64,000 nucleotides of DNA from positions 1,145,327-1,209,326 of the forward strand of contig BCLD01000005.1 in assembly GCA_001600875.1 (NCBI GenBank). The letters are read 5' to 3'. The notes under the pieces are model-generated. The model was given only the letters and a program-made list of their open reading frames with translations, did not search any database and was not told where the DNA came from. How positions within the stretch are numbered: the stretch's first letter is position 1; each line of letters begins with the position of its first letter. The stretch is from Solicoccozyma terricola (Eukaryota; Basidiomycota; Tremellomycetes; Filobasidiales; Piskurozymaceae). Of this stretch, positions 33,079 to 43,698 are shown piece by piece. The translations under genes were made by a program, and so were the position numbers.

Positions 33079-34696
33079 TCACGCCAATCCGTCGTATAAA
33101 GTTTTCTCAAAGGCGTTGAAGGTCTGACCGATGGCGTTATCGTTGCTGGGGCAAGACACGTTGGTGTTGCATTGAGCCTGCATTTGTGATCAACGGCGGT
33201 CAGGACCATTAGTAATGGCCTGGAAGAAACCCGCGCGGGGGGGAGAAGCTCACAGCAATTCCAGTGACAGGATCGATCCAGTAAAAGGTTTTGAAAGCCC
33301 CACTCCAAGAACCACTACCCTTCTTTCGACCAAAATCTCCATCCTCCAGATATATGGATAGACCGGGGGAGTGCTGTACGCTCTTGACGGTAGGTGAACC
33401 TCCCGGACGATGGTAAGACTGACGGAACATCATTCCTGAGAGTTGTTCGAGGGCATCGTTGTCCGACGATGCAGCTGGCAGAGCGCCAGTGAAAAGTGCG
33501 TTGAATGATTCTTTGGAGATGAGGGGGTTGGTCGGAGGCGAGGGGTTTGAAGGAGACGATTTGAGGATCGCTTGTAGGAGTCTCAGGTAATCTCGCGTGG
33601 TGCCGTAAAGGCCGGCGCCCCTGCGACAAACACAGTCAAACCTCTGGTAGCAACCTTGTCAACATCATTGAGCCGACCCACCCTAGAAACAATGTCACAT
33701 CTTCAGGATTCGCCGGCTTCCCCATCGCTAATCCAGGTAGGACAGAGAGTTTGTGCGTTTCGGGGTCCATCTCACACGGCTTCATCAGCCTGTCCTTGAT
33801 GTCTTTGGTGGGCAAGAAGGAGGTGCTTGACATGCCACAGGGCTTGAAAATGTTCTCCTGAAAGTATTCTTCAAGAGATTGTCCGGTGATACGTTCGACG
33901 AAAAACCCAGCCCAGTCGATGGAAATACTGTAACAATAGGAGGTACCCGGCTCATAGACTAGAGGTTGAATGTAGTCGCTTGTTTGGCCCTGCGCTCGGA
34001 AGAGGCTTGGCTTTCCGTTCATCGTTCGCCATTTTTCAATGAGAGAAGGGTAGTACCAGGGGTAACACATGCCTGGAAATAGATTTGGTCAGTGTGATCC
34101 TGAATTGTGAGGTCATCTCCCGACCTACCTGCGCTGTGCGTCAACAACATTTCCAGCGTGATGGCCGTTTTCGCTCTCCTCATCTTTGGTTCGCCGTTCT
34201 CGTCAAAGCCTTCGAGTATCTCGAGCTTGTCGAGAGCCAGTTCGGGGCAATATTTGGCAATGGCTTCCGGATCGGTCAAGGAGACCAGACCTCGGTCGAC
34301 GAGTTGATGGCAGGCGATCTGGGAACAGGAGTTGGGCGGAGGATGAGCCGGTATGTTTGGTAGCTCTCAATGTTACGCGAGGGCGTACAGAAGTAGCGAG
34401 TTTGGTCATGGAGAACAGGTGCAGGGCTGTGGAGGGTTGGATGACGCCGTTAGCATCGAGAGCGAATGTGATACAGGGGGGTGGGGCAACATACTCGTAT
34501 TCTCGTCGACATCTCCGGCTTCTGCGTTGTCGAAATCTACCGGACCGCCCTGGCTCTCATACAAGACCTCGTCAGCGCTGCATGCCGCAAGGAAGAGCGC
34601 AGGTAGCTTGCGTTCGTTGACGATCTTGGAAAGCAGCGCATCGAGGGCGACTTTGCCTTGTTCAGTGAGTCGGGGGCGAGGGGAAGATGTGGTCAT
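33079..34696 (-). CDS. Class C beta-lactamase-family serine hydrolase (esterase-like)
   Basis: Serine hydrolase of the beta-lactamase/penicillin-binding fold; fungal members are usually esterases, transesterases or peptidases. The nucleophile motif S-x-x-K is in LFSMTKLATS, continuing across an intron to IACHQLVDRGLVSLTDP. LEMLLTHSAGM and WYYPSLIEKW follow; PGTSYCYSISIDWAG supplies the second-motif tyrosine, and SLEEYFQENIFKPCGM is typical of the family. The third motif region lies in GSGSWSGAFKTFYWIDP. Stop at 33079. Start MTTSSPRPRLTEQGK at 34696 is the first ATG. No signal peptide, so likely cytosolic. Divergent from AtuA with only 169 bp between start codons. Confidence 0.82.
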
Positions 34697-34865
34697 GGTG
34701 AGTGACGTTGTAGTGGTTTGAATCGGAGAATGCGATGGTCGGTTGTTGACCATACATGTCCCTGCCCCGGCGCGACTTCCGACCGAGCGGGTGGCAAACG
34801 CGGCGAAACTTGGATCTCGACATCTTACCCCACATCCCGATGTTCAAATCATCTATCTCAACATC
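34697..34865. promoter_or_regulatory. Compact divergent promoter, serine hydrolase / AtuA
   Basis: 169 bp between two start codons, implying shared control. No TATA box; GC-rich with several CGG/CCG triplets. Confidence 0.45.
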
Positions 34866-36772
34866 ATGCCCAGAGAAGCCATTCGTATCGGCAGCGTATC
34901 CGGAGCCACCGGGGACTCTCCTACCGCCATGAAGCGGATGGCAGAGGAGGCAGAGGTGGACGTGATTGTCGGCGACTGGCTTTCGGAAATGAACATTGCT
35001 TGGAACGCTATTGCGAAACGAGAGGACCCTAGCGTCGGCTACGAAGTTGGGTTTTTGGATCAGCTGGAGGAGTGTATCGATACCATCGTCTCAAAGGGCA
35101 TCAAGGTTGTTACAAACGCAGGGGCGTTGAATACACCAGCTTTGACTGCCAGGGTGCAGGAGCTGTGCACTCAACGGGGACACAAGCAGGTCGTGGTGGC
35201 GTCCGTGATCGGGGACGACATTTCGGATGATGTAGGTTCGGCTTCGATAGCGAGCTGTGGCCATCTCGATCACTCAGAGTGGAAACTCGGTAGCTGGGGG
35301 ATGGAACCGGTGTGCGGCGTGGCATATATTGGAGCATGGGGCATTGTCGAGGCTTTACATGCTGGTGCGGACATTGTGATTTGCGGCAGAGTCACCGATG
35401 CGTCTCCGGTCATGGGTGCTGCGGCATGGTGGCATGGCTGGGAGAGGACATCCTTTGACGAGCTGGCGGCGGCGCTCGTAGCTGGCCGTGAGTTTGTGTG
35501 TCGAAATGCGCACCTTCCAACTAATCCATCCCTACAGATCTCGTCGAATGCGGACCGTACGTCACTGGAGCCAACTATTCTGGATTCAAACCTTTGTTGG
35601 ATTTACTCGTCGATCTCGCATTTCCTATATGCGAGATATCTCAAGATGGTTCGGTGGTCATCACTAAAGCACCCGGTCACGGAGGTGCCGTGACGGTCGG
35701 TAATACTGTCGCTCAGCTTCTTTACGAGCTGCAAGGAGAAATTTACCTCAATCCGGATGTAGTCGCCGATCTCAGTAATATCACAATCGAGGCATGTGGC
35801 CAGAACCGTGTCAAAGTGGGCAAAGTCTGCGGCTTGGCCCCGCCTTCCACCACAAAGGCCATGATCGCTGGCGTCGGTGGTTACCAAGCTGAGGCCACAT
35901 TCTACATCAACGGATTGGATATCCAGGAAAAGGCTCAACTCATGCGACGTCAACTCGAGCACGCTTTCAAAGACAGCAATTTCAGCAAGCTGTCGATCAC
36001 GTTGTATGGCTCAGTTCCCGAGGCTCCGCAATCCCAGGCCGAAGGTACCGTCGCGTTGAGGGTGTTTGTGCAGGCCAGGAAGAAGGAAGATATAGAAGAA
36101 GCAAAGTTCAAACGTCCGATCTACGCACTGAGGATGCAGAGTTATCCTGGCGAGTCTGATGAGGTTGTCTGCAATACCCATCTCGCTTACACCGTCAATG
36201 CTACAGGCTATCACATGAACCTCGACTTTCGCACCATGACGCCCAAGGCGTTTATGGAAATTTTCCCCATCATCTACCCACTATCCTCAGTGCGTCACCA
36301 AACCATCTTACCTGGCCGCCAACCAATCGACATTCCCGTCAGCCCGGTCGTTGGTCAATATGCCGCCCAACGTCCTTCATATGAGACGGCAAACCCTGTC
36401 GACCTCACTGCCTTTGGTCCAATGCAACAAGCACCGCTGGGAAGCATCGTTCATGCTCGGTCAGGCGACAAGGCGGACAACTCCAATGTCGGTTTCTTTG
36501 TGCGCCACGCAGACGAGTATCCATGGTTGCAGTCGTTCATGACGGTCCCCAGACTCAAGGAATTATTCGGACGGGATTGGAAAGATGACTGTCGTGTAGA
36601 GCGATGCGAGTTTCCAAACATCCTGGCAGTTCATTTTCGGGTACTGGATTTCCTGGATGGGGGGATAGCTAGTTCAAGTCGGATAGATGGCTTGGGAAAA
36701 GGTGTCGGCGAGTACCTGAGGAGTAGGGTGGTTGATATTCCTACCCGCTTCCTGGAACGAGGTAGGATATGA
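34866..36772 (+). CDS. AtuA family protein (acyclic terpene utilisation, DUF1446)
   Basis: AtuA is required for citronellol/geraniol catabolism in Pseudomonas, probably with a CoA-linked substrate; its exact reaction is not settled. The protein starts MPREAIRIGSVSGATGDSP, the family opening. It continues AEEAEVDVIVGDWLSEMN, IKVVTNAGALNTPAL, GADIVICGRVTDASPVMGA, then across the single intron (35489-35537) HLVECGPYVTGANYSG and GGAVTVGNTVAQLLYEL. The C-terminal domain has GSIVHARSGDKADNSNVGFF, the second conserved AtuA block. The upstream in-frame extension to 34743 lacks an ATG, so 34866 is the start. Some 600 residues, the full two-domain length. Adjacent to the hydrolase, CoA ligase and dehydrogenase genes, consistent with a catabolic role. 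Confidence 0.88.
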
Positions 36773-36953
36773 GAATGGCAACGAACATGAATATCCAGCT
36801 GCAAGTTATTCCGGGAATCGGGCCGAGTGTGGAGGCCCCGGAAGTAGCCGACCGTCCTCCCCATCCCTGCGAGGTGTCATATACTGCTCCTCATACCGAC
36901 ATATCTCCAACCGATAACTACCGCTCCATACACTGGCTCATCACACTGCCAAG

Positions 36954-39247
36954 ATGTCTGCAGTGCAAGAATCATCACAGCCCATTTTGATCGATGCAGA
37001 AGTTTGTCTTGGAAGCGACCTCTGCCTAATCTTGCAATGGGTAGGCTCACCCTGCTTCATCGTCACAGTCCCTGCAAGGAGCTTTGGAGCAGATTGAAAG
37101 GGCCACCGCGCAATCAAAGCAAGGCGATGGTAGGTGCTCCGCTTGGTGTATGTGCGGGCATCGCTGATCCAAACATCCACAGAGTCGTACCTACTGGTTC
37201 TCTCTAATTTGCTTCCTGCCGAAATGAGAACTCTGGTAGCCAAGACACATATACCTGCAAGTCGTCGTTCGAGTGGCGCAGTGAAAAATGGAGCTCTCAT
37301 CTCTTTGCGATGATACAGGTATATCACGCTCTGTCAATGTACAACTCCAACCAAGTTGTCATTGCAGGGCCGCCATCCCATATCGACCGCGCAATCAGCT
37401 TCATGTCTACGAGGCAGACAGGAAACGCAGATGATATTCACCGTCTGGGAGAGACCGCTGAAGATACAAGCGTGTTCAAGCTGGTCGAGAACCAGCTGAG
37501 ATGTGTCCATACTTTCACTGCAGCGTAAGTTCTTTCCTCCAGGGGCAGACAGTGCGTGGCTTACTCAACGTCATCTCCGCCAGCGAGGCTATGGCACTCT
37601 GTAAACGGGCTGGTTTATCAGCATGGACCTGCTACGATGTTCTATGCGGTGCAGCAGGAGGGAGCTGGTGAGACTTTCCGAGACGGCTCTGATCTGCAAC
37701 TGGTCTTGATCGCGACGGTATCTAGGTCATATCGCCACCGAGTTCCAGAGATGTTGGAAGAAGACTTTGGATCTGGGAACGAAACAGTTGGGGAGGCGTT
37801 TAGGCATCTGGCGAGTCTGCGACGATTGGTTCCTTGCATTTGCAATGCAACTAACAAGTCGGCTCCCACCTGACAGTCAAATTATTGCGACGAAGCTCGC
37901 GCCCATAACTTTCCGCAACAAATGACTACACTGTGCCGTCAGCTTCTGTTGCAAATGTCTGCCCTGGGACATGACGGGGATAGTATCTCCTCCATCAGCA
38001 AGCTATGGTCAAGTATCAAGGAGCAACGTGCCCCAGTTGCAAGGGCGGACGATATCAAAACCAGTGAGGGCGGGGAAACATTTGCCGGCAAAGTCGGGTT
38101 CATTGGCTTGGGATCGATGGGTGGCGGGATGGCTTCAGGTGATTTTCAGAGTCGATGTCAAAATGGTGCTGTCTCTCAAATCTCATTGCTCACATACAGT
38201 GTTGCACAAGTCCAACTTTGATGTCATTGGCTTCGATGTTTGGCAACCCGCCATGGACCTTTTTTCCCGCGGTGGGGGCAAAGTGGCCAAAGATTTGAAA
38301 TCGGTTGCCGATCAGGCGGAAATCCTCATCCTCGTCGTTGTCAGTGCTGCTCAGGCAGAGGATATCTTGATAGACCAGGGTATTGTAAAAGGTACGTTCT
38401 CAGAATCTACAAGTCTGGAGACTGAGGCTCATTCGATACATCCTGTGCTCTCAGGGCTAGCTACAGATGCAGTCGTCATCATCATGTCGACGGTGGCGCC
38501 ATCCGCAGCTGTTGCTCTGTCAGCAAAGATACAAACCCTTCGGCCGGACGTTCATTACCTAGATGCACCGATATCAGGTGGCGCTGTCCGAGCCGGGAAA
38601 GGTGATCTGACAATCCCTGTGGCGGGAGAAAACATCGCGATCAGGAAAGCTTTACCAGTTTTGAAGGCCATGAGCGGGACTCTAGGCAACCATTCTAATC
38701 TCATCATTATTCCCGGTGGTGTTGGAAAGGCTGCTGTGGTCAAGCTAGTGAACCAGGTCTTGGCAGGTAAGCGCGCCGTACAATGTGGGAATTCCACTCT
38801 AAACCATCGAGCCGTTTGTTGCCACAGGTACGCACGTCTTGATCACCGTCGAAGCTCTGGCATTCCTGGATCGTCTGGACGTCACTCGCGGTGTTTTCCT
38901 TGAACTTTTACTCAAGAGCTCCGGTGCATCATTCATACTCGGAGATCGAGGTGTCCACACATTGCGTCGCCTAACCCAACCAGCCAAGTCAGCGATCAGT
39001 ATATGGACCAAAGATATGGGACTGGTTGTGGATGAAGCCGGCAGTCTGGGGATGCCCACTTTCCTATCCGCATGCGCACAGCAATACTTTGTCGAAGGCG
39101 CTAGTCGAGGTTGGGGCAAGGATGATGACTCCAGGTGAGGGATGTGGTCCTGCTGCCACCTAAAACGGCGTGACTGACATCCGTACTCCACTTTCGATCG
39201 TTAGTCTAGGAAGGCTATGGGAAGTTCAAGGCGGCGTTTCCAAATAA
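36954..39247 (+). CDS. Tandem 3-hydroxyisobutyrate-dehydrogenase-like protein, first copy degraded
   Basis: Beta-hydroxyacid dehydrogenase family, as in L-threonate dehydrogenase LtnD. The second copy is complete: KVGFIGLGSMGGGMAS (NAD loop), YLDAPISGGAVRAGKGDLTI (substrate loop), a KLVNQVLAG lysine helix, then DRGVHTLRRLTQPAKSAI and WTKDMGLVVDEAGSLGMP, ending DDSSLGRLWE near 39247. The first copy lacks a GxGxxG loop. It shows only SYLLVLSNLLPAEMRTLVA, GAVKNGALISL, VVIAGPPSHIDRAISFM, SEAMALCKRAGLSAW and HNFPQQMTTLCRQLLL. A TGA at 37311-37313 interrupts it unless an unusual intron removes it, so translation may start at ATG 37336. It faces the aldolase gene tail to tail. Confidence 0.72.
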
Positions 39248-39429
39248 ATAATGGCGTAATTTATTGTATTTGCTTTAAAGGTGGTGGTGACACTATGATA
39301 TTGGTAAGGGACCGAGTCGGAGTGCAGCGCAGTATATCAACATTCCTTGCACAGTTATTTACTCTTTCTCTGGCAGTAGTTGCCCTGATCCCTTGGCTGG
39401 CTAGATAAGCATTCACGGCGAATAGCGTC

Positions 39430-40695
39430 TCAAGATCCCTTTCCAGCACTTTCCAGAAGCTTGAAGAACCTCTCGCAAACACCCGCAAACACTTCGGTCG
39501 CCGCCTCATAGATATCTGGCAATGGTTCACTACGATCCAAACCTTGCTTGACCCGCGCCATTGTTGGATCACGACCCCAGGAGTTGATGTTGAACTGGCC
39601 GCGAATTGTCTGTCAATCACCGCATTGAGCGCAATCACGGATAATGCCTCACCTTTGTTACCCCACGCTTGAGGCAATCGCGCCACAGCTTGTCAGGCAG
39701 ATCGTCCGTGCCATGAAGACAGACGTAATGTCCATTCTTCTGGACTATGCCATGAAGCTCTTGCAATCTGACACGAGAAAGCAAGTGATCAGCGCCTTTT
39801 ATTTTGTCTGCAACGGGGCACGTCATGCTCACAGGTCCAGCCTAAATTGATCCTCTGGAGGATTGATGTAGTGTCCGTGCAGATTGCCGATTGAGGGCGC
39901 GAGAATTGTGGCACCGCTCTGACTCATGAAGAAGTCTGCCTTATCAACGTTGGTGAGCTGGGCATCCGTGATGGTCCGCAGGCCTTCTTCACCCCCTTCC
40001 AGACTATTCCAGCATCGTCAGTGGTGGCCGTGAGTCTGCATCCCTGGTTGGGGAAGGCTCACCGCCCGAGTTCCACTTCCACCGCCACCCCAATCTTGGT
40101 TGCACGGTCAATGTGCGCCTTGCACTAGATCAAAACTGATGTCAGTCGGAATCTATCTCTTCTCCGGTTGGACAGTTTCTCACAATCTCCAGATTCTCCT
40201 CGTCTGTGTCTGCATGTGAGGCATCGACCATGATCGAGTCAAAAGCGACACCCTCCTCCGCGAGCCGCAGAGCCATGTCGATGTCCGCATCTGATGCTGC
40301 ATGATCGAGATGTACTGAGATGGGTACAGAAGCCGAATGTGCGATATCCAGGCAGAAACGAAGGAACGGTTTGCCTCCCCAGTCTGAAAGACCAAAAGTA
40401 GTTTAACCCATTAGAGCCGGAAGGGAGATGGGGTTTTATTAGGCTCACGCATGGTGACCGGGAATATCTGTAAGATTGCTGGCGAGTTTGCTCGCTCGGC
40501 TGCTCTCACGAGGGCAGTAACCGCGATAGCATCGTAACTGAGGGTGATAATACCAGTTGGGGTTATGCCCACACACGATCGAACAACCTTTGAACAACCT
40601 CCTCACCAGACCATAGCGACCACACCATATCGTCCAGCTTCCGCGTTGGCAAGAATCTGCAGGGTGCGATTGTCTTTCAAGCTTTGTGCGAGCAT
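39430..40695 (-). CDS. Class II ketose-bisphosphate aldolase
   Basis: Zinc-dependent aldolase of the fructose/tagatose-bisphosphate family, cleaving a ketose phosphate. Exons on the minus strand read MLAQSLKDNRTLQILANAEA, GRYGVVAMV, AVTALVRAAERANSPAILQI, CLDIAHSASVPISVHLDHAA (zinc histidine), GVAFDSIMVDASHADTDEEN (second metal site), AVEVELGR, DFFMSQSGATILAPSIGNLH, CLHGTDDLPDKLWRDCLKRG and FNINSWGRDPTMARV, ending ESAGKGS at 39430. The family normally has HGSSG where this has HGTDD, so phosphate binding may differ. Start chosen at ATG 40695 because it gives the standard opening. In plants and some fungi this domain is fused behind two HIBADH domains; here it is separate and inverted. Confidence 0.83.
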
Positions 40696-41286
40696 CGTTG
40701 ATGGTATGCGAAGGGATGCAGGCAGATCAGGTTCCCAGGGTTTTGGTCGAGATGGAAGGTGGAGGTCGGAGTTCTTCCCCGGACCGGGTGTGGGGTGGGC
40801 GAGTTTAGTCGGTAGAGCCGCAGGAGGTTTCGCCAATGGCAGGATTGAAGAGAGCAAGCACTTAGCGCGGGGTCCACTCGGGAATCGACCGTCGTCAACC
40901 CTCAGTGGCACCTGCCTCTTGCTGCTGCCTATGACTCGATCAGGGTTTCAACTACGGTCAGGGTACTCAAGCCGGCCGATGCAATGAGGCGGGCATTACG
41001 ATGGGTCTTTCATACAACCCCTCCACGTCGCCTAGAGACGGTACCTACATGGGTGGTTTACGGTGCAGAGAGGAGGAAGCTCGGAGGGGTTTCCAGCTCC
41101 CTTGGAAGTGCCCACTTGCTTGGGATGTAATGTGGGACATGATTGCAATCGATATAGAACCACATCGCCCCACCGCTGCATAGTATCCGTCCCGTCCACC
41201 CTCCACCGCGGCGAAACATCCCACCGCGTTATAAAGTTCCTAGCAAACGTCCTTATCCGTCCTCAACCATCCTCAACTTCTCAACA
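40696..41286. promoter_or_regulatory. Divergent promoter, aldolase / GFO-IDH-MocA dehydrogenase
   Basis: 591 bp. A TATAAA at 41230-41235 is 52 bp upstream of the dehydrogenase ATG (41287). Open stretches on both strands (40544-40987) lack family motifs. Confidence 0.45.
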
Positions 41287-42924
41287 ATGTCGACCACCGC
41301 CTCCGCTCCTCACGTTGTGAACTGGGGAATCATCGGCACCGGATGGATCTCCTCGGAGTTTGCCAAAGATCTCGCTCTGGAGAGGGAGGTTGACGATGTT
41401 TATCACTCGGTTGTGGCTGTCGGGTCAAGGTCTGCCGGGAAGGCCGACAAGTTTATTGAGGTGAGGGTCGCTAGTTACACGATCTCAAATGACAGCTGAT
41501 GCTGATGTTCGATCGTGGTAGGACTTTGTGCCCAAAGGCGGGAATGCTCAGAAGAAAGGCCTAACGGATCTGAAGCCGAAAGCTTACGCGACGTACGATG
41601 AAGTCTACAATCATCCGGTGCGAGCAAACCGCGTTAACGTGCTCGCTCCGTCACACTGACGTACTCTGGATGGCCTAGACAGGATGTCGACATTGTCTAC
41701 GTTGGAACACCGAATACCGCCCACTACGACGACTGCAAAGCCGCGCTCGAGGCCGGAAAGCACTGCTTGCTCGAGAAGCCAGCGACGCTGAATGCAGCGG
41801 AGTGGGCGGACCTATCCCGGATGGCCAAGGAGAAGCATCTCTTCTTGATGGAAGGTAGGTTTTGGCGAGTTGGGCCAAGTTGATGAGGTTGCTCATGCCG
41901 CGGGGCATACGTTGACAGCCGTCTGGACGAGGTTCCAGCCCCTCTCGTACGCTCTCCAGGACGCTCTCCACACGAAAAGAGTCATTGGAGACCTTCGCTC
42001 CGTTCATTCAGATTTTTCCATTCAGATGCTTGACGGTTAGTGGTGTGCTACCGCCATAACCATGCATCCGCTCATCGTCGTCCCTGACAGTCGTTCCCGA
42101 CACCCACCGAGCATTCAACCCTGAGCTCGCAGGTGGAGCGATTCTCGACCTGGGCGTCTACACCATCCTTCAAGCTATCCTTGCACTCTACCATGACCCT
42201 GCCAACGAATCGACCCCACCATCCAAGGTCACTGCTGCGATGCTGATGGCACCGAGAACAGGTGTTGATTTGTCGACGACTGTGTCGATGGAGTTTCCAA
42301 AGATCCAGGCCATGGCATGTTGTGAGTGGGAGTGGATTCGTGTAGGGGCGATGGCTCACCGGAGGTGGACTGGGACAGTGTCCTGCAGCTTTGCGTACAA
42401 CACGGATCCAGAATGCGCGACGCGGATCACTGGCACAAAGGGGTGGGTTGGGGGGTTGCAGTCACCGGTTATGCTTGATGATTCCTGACAAATTGACTCT
42501 ACAGCACCATCATCGTATCGCCATCGGCCCCGCGACCCACCAAGTTCATCATCCGAGAGGAAGCGGTGATTACAGGCAATCCTTTCCTCAAGGAATACAA
42601 GCCAGAGGTCGTGGTTGAGCACGATTTTCCCGGATTTGGCTTGTACTGGGAAGCGGATGCGGTGGCAAGGTCGTTGAGAGGTTAGCGCGCAATATGGCTG
42701 GAGACAGTAATGGGTAGTTACTGATTATCCGGCGTAGATGGTCAATTGGAGAACCCCAGAATGCCCCATGCGGAGACAAAGATGACCATGGAGGAGACAT
42801 TCAGTAGTGTATCCCAAGCATATCGAGAAAAGGGCTGAAATGGTAACGACCATAGATGTTCGATGAGATCAGAAGGCAAGGTGGATACGCCTATGCCGAG
42901 GGATTGGAGAGAATCAAGGCTTAG
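41287..42924 (+). CDS. GFO/IDH/MocA dehydrogenase (D-xylose 1-dehydrogenase / dihydrodiol dehydrogenase-like)
   Basis: NADP-dependent oxidoreductase; the closest characterised enzymes oxidise D-xylose at C1 or trans-dihydrodiols. NWGIIGTGWISSEFAKDL is the Rossmann loop; DIVYVGTPNTAHYDDCKAAL and GKHCLLEKPATLNAAEW carry the signature E-K-P with the catalytic lysine; AVWTRFQPLSYAL and GGAILDLGVYTILQAIL (with the D-x-G-x-Y motif) are the substrate-binding half. C-terminal exons give GFGLYWEADAVARSL and, after a final GT-AG intron placed between TFSS and MFDE, IRRQGGYAYAEGLERIKA to the stop at 42922. About eight exons, all joinable in phase. No signal peptide. Divergent from the aldolase. Confidence 0.85.
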
Positions 42925-43698
42925 CTTGTTTGGCGAAGGCTGTGCCAAGCGTCACCTGCTCGAGATGTACTGTGTCTGGTGACGAAAAACATCCCCGAGA
43001 ACCTGTCGGCGTTGTACGCAGCGAGACGACGCGGGAATGTCACAAGACCGCTATAGCGAAATAGAATTAAACAAGAGAAACAAGAGAAAAAAGAATGGAT
43101 GTTCTCTGCCAAAAAAAGGGGAACTAAATATAGTTATTAGTGCAGATCGATGGCATCTTTCAAGTAGAACAAGTGAAAATACAGAATACGTATGCTTGAA
43201 TTACCGAAACAGGTTCAAATCCGATAATTCTAAACCGATAACTGCTACGAAAATAGCGAAAAAGGAATTATATTGTACAACTGTTGAAAGAGATTTTAAG
43301 CTGGAAGTCACCCTTGCCTTGTCTCGGGGGTATCTAGTGCGATAATCAACGCGCTGTGCCCTTTCAACCACTCCGCACCTTTTGTGACACATGACCCCCG
43401 AGACATGGAAACCGCATCCGCATGCGGGGAGGCGGGTAAAGAACGTGATTCGCCCCGGTGGAAAGGGCGGTTAGGCAAGACGTCGGGCCAAGTCATCTGA
43501 CGGGGAAACTGTCAGGTACCTAAGACAACACTGCACTGCCCGAACCAAGTCCAAGCTACCCAAGCTACAACTCGGGGTACCTCCTCCAACATCTACCTCT
43601 CCGGACTTACCGGCAGAGACAGAGTGGCTGGCCCAGTATATAACCTACTAGCCTATTCGACATGATGTGCCCAAAGCGTCAGCTCAAATTTGTCGATC
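42925..43698. promoter_or_regulatory. Upstream region of the chitin deacetylase with TATA box
   Basis: A TATATAA at 43637-43643 lies 56 bp before the ATG. The segment 43060-43300 is A/T-rich compared with its surroundings and contains a 103-codon open stretch (43037-43345) without any recognisable motif. Confidence 0.5.

Noticed and set aside
43205..43225. GGTTCAAATCC, which resembles a tRNA T-loop
   Set aside because: The flanking bases do not form a T-arm stem and no acceptor or anticodon arm can be placed around it.
43037..43345. 103-codon open frame in the AT-rich block upstream of the chitin deacetylase
   Set aside because: No ATG-plus-motif support, A/T-biased composition and no family resemblance.
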